Made by a program: the position numbers and the translations under genes
Notes under the pieces: generated by a model
The model's input: only the letters and a program-made list of their open reading frames with translations
The model's database searches: none
What the model was told of the DNA's origin: nothing
Part shown: positions 1 through 11,214 of the stretch, in pieces
Layout of the letters: every line of letters starts with the position of its first letter
Position numbering within the stretch: the first letter of the stretch is position 1
From: Phascolarctos cinereus
Taxonomy: Eukaryota > Chordata > Mammalia > Diprotodontia > Phascolarctidae
Length of the DNA: 64,000 nt
NCBI RefSeq assembly: GCF_002099425.1
Contig: NW_018343954.1
Location: 22,219,501-22,283,500 of the forward strand
Direction of reading: 5' to 3'

Positions 1-52
1 AAAGAGGAATAAGGAGTCAAACTTGGCAAATAGCCAATCTGTGTTTTAGGAG

Positions 53-53
53 T

Positions 54-91
<38 letters not shown>

Positions 92-199
92 TGAGAGAGA
101 GAGAGAGACAGAGAGAGACAGAGAGAGACAGAGACAGAGAGAGAGACAGAGACAGAGAGAGAGACAGAGAGACAGAGAGAGACAGAGAGACAGAGAGAG
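53..199. repeat. Compound microsatellite (TG)n-(GA)n/(GAGACA)n
   Basis: A TG run (53-92, interrupted once) passes directly into GA and GAGACA repeats (93-199). The open frames here encode only Cys/Val or Arg/Glu dipeptide patterns and are not genes. Confidence 0.97.
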
Positions 200-984
200 G
201 TGGGGAGGTTATGCGGGGGAGAGATCATCACTTTTCCTTGCTAGCAACTCTTTACTAAAAATATCTAATTCTATTGCCTTATTTTGGCCTAGGTAGCCAA
301 AGTATATGTGCTGTTTAACTTGATAATGATGATCATTTGCTTTTTAAAATAGATTCAGGTGAACCAGTTCTCTTTTAGGAAAGCTTCATTCTGTGAAAAT
401 GTTATTTTAAAAAGCAAAATAGAATCTCTCAAGTAAACTTTGTAATATGGTTCATGAAAGTGATTGTTTTTATAAATCATATTTCAGATTAAATGATGCA
501 ATTTTATGTTCCATTGCTCCTGCTGCTTAAAAATTTAAAAAAACAAACAAGCCACCAAACAAAATTTACTAGCCGGGTACATTATTTTCTTCCTGAAATG
601 ACTGAAAGCCATAATCACATTTGAACTTGTGGTTGTTCATTTATCTGTTTTATTCTAATCATATAATCTTGAATATTACCAAAAACAATCCTATCCTATG
701 TATTAGTGAGATACACCTTAGGAAGCCTCACAAAAATCCTTACATATCTAATGTCCAAAATGGGCATTGCCTTAAAAAAAAAGTTCTGGAAATTAACTGG
801 TTGTTTTCTAAGGATTAGAGGCATGTGTCAAGAGCTCTCACTTCTCCTTGATTTCCTCAACAAACCAGGTGTATCCAATTTCTTGTTCTGGATTGGGAGT
901 GGTTTGTGCTGGGAGGAAGTAAAAAAGAGGCCTCATGAAAAGCCAAAAATGAAGGCTGCATGACTATAAAGTGGAAACTCAGTT
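200..984. other. Unassigned AT-rich sequence
   Basis: No recognisable repeat family, gene or RNA. It contains short A-rich tracts only. The open frames at 621-963 show no family resemblance. Confidence 0.5.
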
Positions 985-1365
985 TTGGAATAACCACCCT
1001 CTCTAACTTGCAGAGGTGGGGGACTGCTGTGGACGTGGAATGCTGTATATATTGCTGTCAGAAAGTCAATATGTTGGTTAGTTTTGCTGATTTTTTTAAG
1101 GCGATTGAGGTTAAGTGACTTTCCCAGGGTCACACAGCTGGTAAGTGTCAAGTGTTTGGTCTGAGGTCAGTTGAACTCAGGTGCTCCTGACTTTAGGGCC
1201 AGTGTTCAATCCAGTTCGCCACCTAGCTGCCCCTAGTTTTGCTGATTTAAAAAAAAAATTTTGCCTACTCTTTCCTGTTTGAAATATTTACTACAAGATG
1301 TAATTTTTGGGGAGAGGGAATGTTATTTTAGAAGCTAATTTAATACAAGAATAAAAATTTAAGTC
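985..1365 (+). mobile_element. L1 LINE 3' UTR fragment, split by a SINE
   Basis: The stretch ending in TTGGTTAGTTTTGCTGATTT resembles the marsupial L1 3' UTR, and a related stretch occurs at about 38,630. After the SINE at 1094-1233 the UTR resumes and runs through a G-rich segment to an AATAAA-containing end near 1357. No ORF2 sequence remains. The sense strand is +. Confidence 0.6.
1094..1233 (-). mobile_element. Marsupial tRNA-like SINE (WSINE1/MAR1 type) with 15-bp target duplication
   Basis: The reverse complement starts GGGGCAGCTAGGTGGCGAAC and ends in the diagnostic CTTAACCTCAATCGCCTT before an A-tail (T-run on +). TAGTTTTGCTGATTT flanks it at 1079-1093 and 1234-1248, identical in both copies. 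This fixes the insertion limits and shows it landed inside the L1 3' UTR. Confidence 0.93.
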
Positions 1366-1419
1366 AAATACATATGTACATTGACATGTATAAACTAGAA
1401 GTATTATGGATATATTACA

Positions 1420-1492
1420 TAAAATACACATTTTATAAAATATATATTTATCACATACATATACATATATACATACACACATCACATATATA
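1420..1492. repeat. AT/AC-rich low-complexity tract
   Basis: Runs of ATATAC, CACATA and related steps form a degenerate dinucleotide tract. No coding content. Confidence 0.8.
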
Positions 1493-2340
1493 TTTTAAAC
1501 AAGTTTGCTGGCTGCATCAGACCACAGAATGATCCATTTTTGGCAGGGGATTGAGGACTATATGTGATCCTTAGATCATTTTTCTTTTCTGAGGTCTTCT
1601 AGTTTAGAAGAATAACACAGTTTGGGAGTGATGGAAGTTTAACCTGGCAAGAGAACACATAAAGTAAAGAGAAACCTCACCCCATACAAAAGAAAAGGCA
1701 TTGCCTAGGACTTGTAAAGCTTCTTCCTCCTCTTCTAAGTTTACTCTGCCTCTGCTGAGCTTGATCACTGATACATGGGATAAAACAGGAATGGTTGTTG
1801 CTGAAATCTCTGAGAAGGGTAGTAACTGGGAGCCGCATCTAATGTTTATTAAAGACCACTGAAAGTAGCCAGCCTAAAGTGCGTGTGGGAGTTGAGAGGG
1901 ATGAATTAGGAAGGGTGCTAATATTCACCTGGAAACTGGTCCTTAATGCTAAAGAGAGACATATGCTTGATTTAATGTTGAGTGTATGAATATTGAATAT
2001 CCCTCTTTGCCACCCCTAAATTGAGATGTGCCTCTTGATAGAGTAACAGACATAGAGAAGCATCTGCCCTTTTCTTAAATTAATCTCATGCTGTTTGGTG
2101 ACTACTCTAAGCAGTATTATGTGATGAACTCCAAATTCTGTTTGTTCACTTGACTCAAGCCCAAATTTGACCTTGGCTTCCAGTTTTCCAGTGATTCCTG
2201 GGTCTTTGTCTCACATGAATAGGTCCAGATAGTGTGTTCAGATCTCATTCAGTAGTGTGCACATGCTCTCTCCCAAACCCTAAATAAACCTTTTATTCCA
2301 GTTTAATATACCCTGTTGTTAAAACAAACAAAAATCTTAT
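1493..2340. other. Unassigned sequence with one copy of a local duplication
   Basis: No known family recognised. Positions 1932-2017 are repeated in altered form at 2760-2856. Confidence 0.5.
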
Positions 2341-2344
2341 TTTT

Positions 2345-2605
2345 CTTCAGCATTCAACTCAGATGTGATATTACTCTTGACTACACTAAGTTGAAAGCAT
2401 TTCCTGCTTCCCTAGAATTTATTAGTACACATTGTTTGGATCCATTTTGGCCCTCATTATACTCCCCTTATATATTATTTCTATATTTGCTGGACTGTCC
2501 ATTCCCCAATTATACCACAAACTCTTTGAGGTGAGAAATTATTTAAATTTTGTTTCAGTATCTATTGTCTCTAGGCTCTTGATAAACATTTATTGAAATG
2601 CATTA
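2345..2605 (+). mobile_element. L2 LINE 3' end, degraded
   Basis: It carries the L2 3' signature in order: a CT-rich lead, AACTCTTTGAGGTGAG (the decayed form of the 'agctccttgagg' segment), then CTTGATAAACATTTATTGAA near the terminus. It is heavily diverged. Confidence 0.6.
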
Positions 2606-2759
2606 GATTCTTATATTTCTGACAGGGCATTTTGTACCTAGAATTTTTAGAGTTTTCTTTTTTGCTTTTGCACAGTCAACTTATGTCTTTTTTACAGCTT
2701 GGAATGTCTCAGTTTTAGTTTGTGTTGAAGGGCTATCCACTTTCCCCTCTCTCCCCCTC

Positions 2760-2856
2760 GAAACTGGTCCTTAATGCAAGAGAGAGAGAGAGAGAGAGAC
2801 ATGCTTATTTTAATGCTAAGTGTATGAATTTTGAACATCACTCTTTGGCACCCCCT
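2760..2856. repeat. Second copy of local duplication, with (AG)n expansion
   Basis: It matches 1932-2017 from GAAACTGGTCCTTAATGC through CTCTTTGGCACCCCCT. A run of about ten AG units (2779-2799) sits where the first copy has only AAAGAGAGAC. Confidence 0.8.
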
Positions 2857-2930
2857 CCCCCACCTCCTCCGTTTTCCCTCCTCCCCTCAGTCACTCCCTC
2901 TCCCTCCCTCTCCCCCTTCTCTCCTTGTCT

Positions 2931-2971
<41 letters not shown>
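2857..2971. repeat. CT-rich tract and (TG)n microsatellite
   Basis: A C/T-rich stretch (2857-2931) leads into about 20 uninterrupted TG units (2932-2971). Confidence 0.95.
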
Positions 2972-2975
<4 letters not shown>

Positions 2976-3028
2976 GAAGAATACAATGCTGTGCATAAAT
3001 ATAAATATGCGTATGAAATATAAATAGG

Positions 3029-3282
3029 TATTGTTCAATCTTTTCAATTGTGTCTGACTTTTGTGACCCCTTTAGATATGTTTTCTTGGCAAAGATAATG
3101 GAGTAATTAGCCATTTCCATCTCTATCTCATTTTACAGATGAGGAAACTCAAGCAGACAAGGTTAAATGACTTGCCCAGGGTTCCACAGCTAGATAGTGT
3201 CTGAGGCTGGCTTTGAACTCAGAAAGATAAGTCTTCCTGACTCCAGGCCTGACACTCTAAACACAGTGACACCTAGCTGCTG
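3029..3282 (-). mobile_element. MAR1-type CORE-SINE, near full length
   Basis: On the minus strand it runs from a tRNA-like head (AGCTAGGTGTCACTG) through GTTTCCTCATCTGT-type core sequence to the marsupial tail (AAAATTGGACACAATTG class). Both ends are present, at about 255 bp. Confidence 0.85.
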
Positions 3283-4370
3283 CTTAAATAGCTATACTCT
3301 TAAACATGAATGTAAAATTCCTTTATATTTGTTCTCTGCAGTCTTTTGTACAAAGTTGGCATTTAATAAATATTTGGTTAATTGTATCTTCATGTGTCAT
3401 CCACTACTTAGAGACCTAATTTTTCATAAATTACACTACATTTTGACTAATAATTATTTGACCTCCTAATGGAATCATAGGATATATTTAAAGAGCTGAT
3501 GATGTAACTCTTCTGCCTCTCTCTCTCTTAACAGTTTTCACCTTCAGCTCAACATAATTCTCAAATTCTACAGGAAAGTAATAAGGATATCATCCTGTGC
3601 ATATCTTTTCCATGTTTATTTGACAAACATCTACTCAAATCCCCATATCCCAGGGTTAATGTCATGCCAAACATATTTCGTACTTTAGGGTTAAAAGAAA
3701 AAATCCACCCTCATTAGTGACTTTCCTTTCTTCTTGGCTGTGCTGAGCTGCCTCTTACTGCTGTCTTCTTTGTCATTGAAATCTCTATTGTCTTGGCTTA
3801 GAGTACATAAGGTCTTAGTCTGCAAGGCAGCAGTTTGGAATATTCTCTGAAGTCCACAGAGTAATCCAATTTGAATGAAATGATTGGGAATCATTACATT
3901 TTCTCTCATATTACATTGCTTTAATGACTTTATCAACTTTGTCACATAAGCACTAATACTCTATCCCTTCATGCCAGGGCTTTTTGTGACATCACTCTAG
4001 CTGAGCTGTCACTAGGAGTAAAATGAGTACAATTTCATTGAAAAACCTCATGGAAGAATTTCCTGGTACTTTCAAATTAGGAAATAAAATTCATTGTTTT
4101 CCTTTCACTAAATGGACACTGTAACAAGGAAATCCTCTAGTATTTAGAAGACATATCTATCCTTCTAGTTGCAAGTTTTGCCTTCTTGCTAATTTCCACT
4201 GTAAATTACTAAAAGAGGCTAGATTTTTCTTTTCTTTATAAAGAAAGGACAATCTTCCACTGCTGTAAATGACATTTCTTAATATGAAATTGCATTTTTT
4301 CCTCATATTTCTTTTCTAAATATAATCAGTTGAATGATAATGTATATCAATGAAAAGCATCAGTTCTCAA
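3283..4370. other. Unassigned sequence
   Basis: A short L2-like tail (GGCATTTAATAAATATTTGG, near 3358) is the only recognisable piece. The open frame at 3691-3945 on the minus strand has no family resemblance. Confidence 0.45.
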
Positions 4371-4374
4371 TTTT

Positions 4375-4585
4375 AGAGGTCATTAACAACATGCTCCTGC
4401 ACTCTCTTACACATTTACTTCCTTTGATTCCCACAACAGGTCTAAAAATAATTTATACAGGTATTTTTATTCCAACCTAACAGATGAATAAAAAGGGACT
4501 GACGTGGGTTAAGTAATTTAGATTCTAAGATCATACAAATAAGTGGCCATGGTGTTACTCAAATGAAGATCTTCACTGGAAGAAT
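4375..4585 (-). mobile_element. MIR-like SINE, degraded
   Basis: Fragments of the minus-strand MIR pattern are in order: TTGATTCCCACAACAGG, ACAGATGAATAAA, GGTTAAGTAATTT, ACAAATAAGTGG. A further MIR-like remnant may lie at 4600-4720. Confidence 0.55.
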
Positions 4586-5160
4586 TTAAATTGTAAGCAA
4601 TCACAGAAATCATTTTGTCCACTAAATATTTTCATTTTATCATAATCATGCAGGTAGTAAAAAACAGTTAGATATAGCCAAGTCCTCTAACATTAGAGCC
4701 ATGTGTCTTTAAACCAAACCATGCTGAGTCTGTCTACTCAACTTTTCCTTTTTTTCTAAAAATTTTTTAATTATACTTAAAAAATATTTTATTATCAAAA
4801 ACACCATTCTTTGCTCTTGTAATAGATGTTTGCCTAATTAGAATCCATTCTTAGAACATGAATAGTATACCTAATAGCAGCTCATGTTGGGAAGTCTAGG
4901 GAATAGCCTTTCAGACTGTCATGATGACATGGAATAGAATGTCCCTGCTCCCTGATTCAGAGATATTCTGATATTTTCAGTCTCCTTACACATGAAATAG
5001 AGGATCTTTTCAATTGGCTCCTGAGCTAAAACTGTTCAAAAGGCACTAATCAGCAAATGTCTTTTCAATTTCTTTCATCTGAGGAAGTAAAGACTGCTGT
5101 AAGGCAGAGATTGCTGGCTGGGGAGAGAGGATTTAAAGTCCTCTTTGCTAGAGCCATTAG

Positions 5161-5490
5161 GAACCTACAAGTATATGACATACACAACAGGTGTACTGTG
5201 CAATATCACGCACGTGTATATCTACACACATGCATACACATATGCGTATGTATGTATACACACATACACATATATGTACACATGCAAACACGCATATACA
5301 CACACGTGTCCACATATACAACATGTGTATTGTGCAATATCACACATGTGTATATCTACACATATGCATACACACATGCAATGTATGTATATACACATGT
5401 ATATACATGTACACATACGCAAATATGCATACACATACATGTCCATGTGTATAGATACATATGTGCTTGTGTGTACAACAGACATATAAA
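5161..5490. repeat. Alternating purine-pyrimidine minisatellite, two 134-bp units
   Basis: A complex CA/TA/CG alternating tract. GTGTACTGTGCAATATCAC at 5191 recurs as GTGTATTGTGCAATATCAC at 5325, giving a tandem unit of 134 bp. The 161-codon open frame across it is a by-product of the repeat. Confidence 0.9.
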
Positions 5491-6218
5491 ACAACATATA
5501 CTGTCAGTGGGTTGGTTCATGCTGCTAACTCCCCACATCTAGGGCATTGCTATATGGTCTATGAGGGCATGGAACTACTGTTCTTTCTGTCTCTTCTATT
5601 TTTAAGTGAAGGAGTATTGGAGTTGGTGATGCCTTTGTAAGCTTTTAAAGGTTGAAATAATGAGCCCCAGAAGTCCAGGATCTTCAGTCTGCTGGGATTT
5701 GCTAAGGCTGACCATGGGTGAAGGAGCACAAGAAATGCTGAAGAGTGTTTTGTTTTACCCAGCTCAGCAGTAGCTGAGACATTGACTTATCCTGTGGCTG
5801 TGCCCGTTAGGTGATTTTATGAAGTATTATACTATGTAGTAATTGCTTTAAATTTCAGCCCATTCTTTCCAGGGACCAAGATGGTATAGGAGAACCATGG
5901 CTCCCTGGTGTTTGGGAGGGAAAGTTTGTGCTTCAGTTCTTACTGTATCTTACTGCATCTTTACCAAATACCCGTTGGTAAAAGTTAATTGCTATTAATT
6001 GCTTAAGTAATATTGTGACACTAATCACTAATGGGGTTGGCACATCAGGAAATTGGTAGCATTTGAGAAGCTGATTGAATTTGACAAGAATTATCCTAAC
6101 CCCTCAGGTATACCCCTAGAATTCTGAAGGAAAGAGGAAGCTTCCTGATTCATCAGGATGTTTGAGTGAATATCTCCATAATCTATAAAGACTACACTGT
6201 TATAGGAAGCTTGGGGTC
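5491..6218. other. Unassigned, no recognisable repeat
   Basis: Moderately complex single-copy-looking sequence. No gene model or family recognised. Confidence 0.5.
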
Positions 6219-6252
6219 AGTGTGTGTGTGTGTGTGTGTGTATGTGTGTGTG
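6219..6252. repeat. (TG)n microsatellite
   Basis: About 17 TG units with one TA interruption. Confidence 0.97.
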
Positions 6253-6269
6253 ATTTCCTGAAAGCAATA

Positions 6270-7330
6270 CAACCCAATCTCCTCCTTTTAAAGGTGACCA
6301 TAGCTCACTTTATATCTCTGTTGGTATCCCAGTTATACATACTGTTTGATAAGTTCTGTTGGGTGTCCATTCAAATAAATGTTGAAATCTGACCTATATA
6401 TTCTTCATTTGTTTTTGTTTGCTTGTTTTCCCTTCTGTGGGTGAATGGCTCATATTTGAATAACTGATGAATTTATGTCTAAAACTGAACATCATCTACC
6501 TTTAAACTTAGTCCTACCCATTGGTCCAAGTTTTTCCTCTTATGACCACCAGAGGAAGTCAAACTCTTGATACAAATTTAGAATCAAGAGACCTGAGAGA
6601 ACAGCTAGTCCAACTTTTCTCTTCATTTTATGAAACAAAAAATGCCACAGATAATAAAGACCACATTGATTTTGTGGCAGATATCAAAAGTCTTATAGCT
6701 TTGTTCCATAGCCAAGAGTTGAAACTAGGCCTTCTCATTCATGAATTCTGTGTTGGAAGGAACATTGGTCCAGGGCTCAAAAAATGAGTGTTAATCCTGA
6801 CTCTGCTTCTTACAACCTGTTTATATTGATGGGTCCTATGCTTTCTGTTGAACTAATATGAATATTTCTGAAATGAGAAGATCAAATTAAATCATATCAA
6901 AGGTCCTTTCCAGTTATAATCCTATGATTCTATATTCAATATCTTTCTTTTATATGGAGTGTTCTCATACACTGAGATACTTGTAATAAAAGACTTTATC
7001 CAGATGACATCCCCTCAGATCCTCGAGACAATTTGTCATATACCCCGAGTTATCTTTTTGATAGGATAAGCTTCCTTATTTCCTTCAGTCAGTCCTCCAA
7101 TGGAAACATAGCCAGACCTTAATATTCCATTCACTCTCTTCTATATTTGCCCTAGTTTTGAAGTACTTACAGAAATTTAGCCCCCCAAACTGAACACATT
7201 ACTTCAGAACAATACAAAGTCTAACAGGACTATTGTCTCTTGAAACATTTGTATTCTCCCTCTGTTATTATAATGTAAGAACCAATGTCTTTTCAGGCTA
7301 CCATGTTACAAAAACATCATTTCATTTAAA
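6270..7330 (-). mobile_element. L3/CR1 LINE 3' region, split by MIR sequences
   Basis: The + strand matches the antisense of the CR1/L3 3' region. Segments at 6270-6560 (a 'ctaaatctgcc...acccattggtcc...ccctctgggg' pattern) and 6960-7330 (ending CCAAACTGAACACATTACTT) are collinear. The intervening 6565-6950 is MIR-like. No intact frame remains. Confidence 0.65.
6755..6945 (+). mobile_element. MIR SINE inside the CR1 remnant
   Basis: Ends with the MIR 3' pattern AAAGGTCCTTTCCAGTTATA followed by TCCTATGATTCTA, and begins in a tRNA-like lead with AATCCTGACTCTGCTTCTTA. A second, poorer MIR-like piece on the minus strand may occupy 6570-6750. Confidence 0.65.
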
Positions 7331-7496
7331 GCTCACAAGAAATATTGTTTCATGGGACATTTGGTCATCTTACATTTGAGTGGTCATAAACATCATAATT
7401 CCAAACTAATAATCATAAAGATAATTGTAGCTAATGACCAAAAATTTTTGCAGAAGACAAAGAAGTAAAAAAAAAATGAAAAAATTAAGATTCTCT

Positions 7497-7690
7497 AAAG
7501 TGGGGTTGATTAATTTTTTTTCTTTTAGTGTCATGGGCCTTTTTGTAATTTGGTGAAGCCAGTGAAGCTTATGGATCTCATGCCAGAATATTTTTTAAAT
7601 ACATAAAATAAAATATAGAGGGTTATAAAAGAAATATTTTTTATTAGACATCCTTTTTTTAAAGTTCATAGATTCTAAGAACTCTGGCTG
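7497..7690 (+). mobile_element. hAT-like MITE, copy 1
   Basis: Internal phrases GGCCTTTTTGTAATTTGGTG, ATACATAAAATAAAATATA and GTTCATAGATTCTAAGAACT match two other copies in the window (minus strand at 25,519 and + strand at 40,877). Ends resemble a decayed CAGGGGTTCTTAACC-type inverted repeat. No coding capacity. Confidence 0.6.
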
Positions 7691-8029
7691 TAAACTAACA
7701 TCAACCTCAATATTAGATGACAGCTCTGTCGGGAAAATATGGTATAGTATCAAAAAATTAAAGAAATGAATGTACTGTAGGTTTCTTAACAGTCCAATGC
7801 ACAGATATGAGAAATATTTATATTAACAATTTAGTTAGATAATGATGTACCTAGAAATTACCCCAAAAACACTATGAAAAATTAAATTAATTATATCATG
7901 ACAGATAATAAACTATTGACCACCAATGGGAGAATAATAAGATTATAGACTTTCAGGACAGAACTCAGTGGCCATCCAATTCAACTGCTAGCTAAGAAAT
8001 AATTTACTTTACTACATACTCAATCAGGG
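7691..8029. other. Mostly unassigned; short MIR-like piece
   Basis: Only 7935-7985 (AGACTTTCAGGACAGAACTC and following) resembles a MIR head on the minus strand. Confidence 0.4.
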
Positions 8030-8245
8030 ACAGTCAGATAACACAGTGGATATAGTGAACTCCAATATGGCCTCAGATAGTTACTAGCTCTGTGACCTTG
8101 GGCAAGTCGCTTAATCCTGTTTGCTTCAGTTCCCTCATGTGTAAAATAAGCTGGAGAAAGAAATGGTGAACCACTCTAATGCCAAGAAAACCACAAGTGG
8201 GATCACAAAGAATTGGACATGACTGAAATAATTGAATAACAGTAC
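8030..8245 (+). mobile_element. MAR1-type CORE-SINE
   Basis: It runs in order through ACACAGTGGATA, CTGTGACCTTGGGCAAGTC, CAGTTCCCTCATGTGTAAAA and the marsupial tail GGAGAAAGAAATGGTGAACC ending TTGGACATGACTGAA. The 5' head is partly eroded. Confidence 0.9.
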
Positions 8246-8254
8246 TCAACCATT

Positions 8255-8620
8255 GTTTGAGTTCATGCTGGAATGCTTGTAGTGTGTGAGGGGACCTATG
8301 TCTTGAAGTACATATTCCACTTTTTAATAGAAAGTAATGTTTTCATTACACCATGGCTACATTCGCCACTGTTAATTCCTCTTATTCCTATTAATTCTTC
8401 CCTTTGATGCCAAAAAGAGTTTAACCCTCCATCCACATGAAATCACTTCAAATACTTGAATAATGCTATCATGTCCTTTATGAATTGTTTCCAAGTTAAA
8501 CATCTTCAGTGTAATCAACTTATCAATATATCACATGGACTTAAGGCCAATCACAGTTCTAGTTTTCCTCCATTGCCATTCTTTACCTTTGGCATTCAGA
8601 CATAGGACACTCTACATCAG
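8255..8620 (-). mobile_element. L3/CR1 LINE 3' region
   Basis: The + strand carries the antisense CR1/L3 pattern: CACTTCAAATACTTGAATAA, GCTATCATGTCCTTTATGA, AAGTTAAACATCTTCAG, ATGGACTTAAGGCC. These parallel the pieces at 6960 and 28,660. Confidence 0.7.
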
Positions 8621-9409
8621 ATAGGTATCAGATATATACTCATAGAGCACACAATATCAGGGCCATGGCCTCTTATTACCTGGAAACTTTGCCTTTCTTA
8701 ATGAAGCACAATATAGTATTTTCTTGGTTTGATTTCTTTTTGTCTGCTGTATCATTCTGCTGATTTTAAAAATTAGTGCTCTTAAGAAAGCATTATCATA
8801 ATTGCCTATACCATAATGAATATTTCTCTTGTAACAAAATATAATGAAAGCAAAAGAAATCACCATATTGATATATGCCTCCATTTGCACATTTAGTCCA
8901 TCATCCTTACTGAAAGGAGAGAGTTGTTTTCTAATCAATTTTTTGGAGTGAGGGATGGCTGTTGTTTTTATCTGAGTTCTGATTTCTTTTTAATATAATT
9001 TCCCTCTACATTCTTGATGTCAGCTTTACCTTCTTATGAATTTCAATTTTATATAATTCCTTTGTGAATGAACTTCTATTCATACTTGTGCTCAATTATT
9101 TGACCTGACCTTTTTTTTTCTTTATATATCTCTATGTATGTGTGAGTGTATGGGTGTATAGTACCTTTACGTTGGTTTATTTGTACTTCAGTGAAAAGTT
9201 TTTGCTTATCATCCAATGAAGATATACATAAGATACCCAGAATAGCATTTTCCTTGTTTATTATTCTACCTTTTGAATAATGATATTCAGTAAAACACTC
9301 ATCAACTAACTGCTCTGTGAAAGAGAGAGAGAATAGCCAGTTGGTATGTGTATAACTAAACAATGCCAAATCTGTAAACTATTCCTCCAATTTAGGAAAT
9401 CTGCCTTCC
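8621..9409. other. Unassigned sequence
   Basis: Two minus-strand open frames (8657-8938 and 9076-9369) show no domain, signal or codon pattern that I recognise. Probably chance frames in AT-rich DNA. Confidence 0.45.
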
Positions 9410-9600
9410 CCTGATTTCTCTCCCTCCTCCTCAAATTATCACGTAAGTATTTCTTTACCTACATGTGTGTTATATCCCACCCCACTTCTCAGTAGGCTTC
9501 TTGAGTTCAAGTCCTCTTTTTCATTTTTATACCCTCCAGCACCTAACCCAGTGCCCTGTACATAATAGTTCTTTAATATATTCTCATTGGATTGAATTGT
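9410..9600 (+). mobile_element. L2 LINE 3' end
   Basis: Carries the L2 3' order: GGCTTCTTGAGTTCAAGTC, then CTCCAGCACCTAACCCAGTG, CCTGTACATAATAG, TTCTTTAATATA. Confidence 0.65.
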
Positions 9601-10449
9601 AGTAGAGGGGGAAACAGGCAATCATGGGGGAATAATTTTGAGCATCAATGAAGAGGGGATCTTGTGAAGAACACAGCAGTTAAAAAGCTGGAGGGAATTT
9701 CCTTGGAATCTTTAAGTATAATAGAAGTTTGAGAGGGAAATTAGTGAAGGGAGTTTGGAGATGTGTGTTTGCAGTATTCACAATAGCTTAGGTAGGAGTT
9801 TCCAATGTAGAAGGCCAAAGAAAAGGAAGTAGTAGTAATCAGGCTAGGAAATAATAGGAACTTGGGTGACTATCTTGGCAGAAAGGGAATACCAGATTGT
9901 TAGAAATACTGGTGTAAGAATTGGCCGGAATCCTAAATAGGAAGTGTAGGAATGAGGAAAAGCAAAAAGACTTGCCTGCCAATTCCATCTACCATCTGTT
10001 AGTATGACTGTGTTCACCAGAAGTATAATTGTTCATAAACAGATATGAACAGAAAGTTTAAAAAAGTTGAACCTGTGGGTTACAATGAGCTAGAGATCTG
10101 TGAATTCTTATCTCATAGGATGGTCAAAGCGTGTAAACTTATATTTATGCATGTGGATCCTCTCTAGCAGTGTTCTTATGCCAAGTGACTCAATTAATTC
10201 AAACCAAAAAAATGTTTTATTTGTTGATCTGACATACTAAAAACCATTTTACTTTATGTGGAGAATGGTAGGAATATTTGAATAATTGGAAAATATATTA
10301 AAACAAATACCTGCCTTTGCATCTCCAATGTTGAGTAATGTGGTTAATATATTGCAAATGTTTTATTCTTGAATGAATATCTGTTGATTTTAGGATTTGG
10401 CAACATAGGAATTGTATAAAACTTTAATGAATTTTAAGTATCTATTTCA
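9601..10449. other. Unassigned, purine-rich first half
   Basis: 9600-10,000 is purine-rich and could be very old antisense L2, but no diagnostic phrase is clear. The remainder is unassigned. Confidence 0.4.
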
Positions 10450-11105
10450 GCATGTTTATTAATGTAAGGCACTATGCTAGGCACTGAATATGTAAAGTAA
10501 CCCTAAGAAATGCCCCCTTCTCTCAACAAGAAACACAACATTTACGCTGATAAGTAAATAGAAGATCATTTGAAAAGGACATGAACACTGACAACTGGGG
10601 ATATCAAGATAGACAATCTACAAGAGATAATACCTTAGTTTATGCTTAAAGAAAGCTAAGGGGAAATTCTAAGGGGAGGTAAGGGGGAAAACATTCTAAG
10701 GTTGTAGAGACAATGCAAAGAATTGGAAGGAGAAGTGGATCACTCAGGGGGCCAATTTGTTTAGAATGCCTTATGCATGAAGGAGAGTAATAAAAAAAAA
10801 AGTTATGAAAGGCAAATTGGAGCCTATGAAGGGCTTTAAATGTAAGGCAAAACTTACATTTAGGCATAGGATAATCCTTGATGGGGTATAGCTATGCCTG
10901 TTTTTAGGGAAAATTATTTTGGCTATTTGGAGATTATAGGAGACAGGAGATACTGGCCTGAGGAAGACCAATTAGCAGTTTGTTATAAAAGGCCAGTTGA
11001 GAAATGACTAGAACTTAAACTAGAGTAACATCTTGGTTCATGGAGAGTAGGGGAAGGCAGATATGTGAGATATTCCAGAGATATGGTACTAGTCCCTGGT
11101 GAAAT
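10450..11105 (-). mobile_element. L2 LINE, tandem copy 1
   Basis: The + strand is antisense L2. It runs from the 3' end (GGCACTATGCTAGGCACTGA) through TATGAAGGGCTTTAAATG to ACTGGCCTGAGGAAGACCAA and AGAGTAACATCTTGG. Old, with no open frame. Confidence 0.7.
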
Positions 11106-11214
11106 TAAGAATTTATGTTATACTCAAAGTGGGAAAATGAACATTTGTATTTATAAATAAAAATAAGTAAATGCAAATTAATTTCAAAAGGAAAAGAATA
11201 GTAATGACTGCAAG

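Noticed and set aside
52-296. Overlapping frames rich in Cys/Val and Arg/Glu
   Set aside because: Products of the TG/GA compound microsatellite.
5057-5542. 161-codon open frame, the longest in the window
   Set aside because: Almost all of it lies in the CA/TA/CG minisatellite. The His/Tyr/Thr/Cys composition follows from the repeat, and both strands are open.
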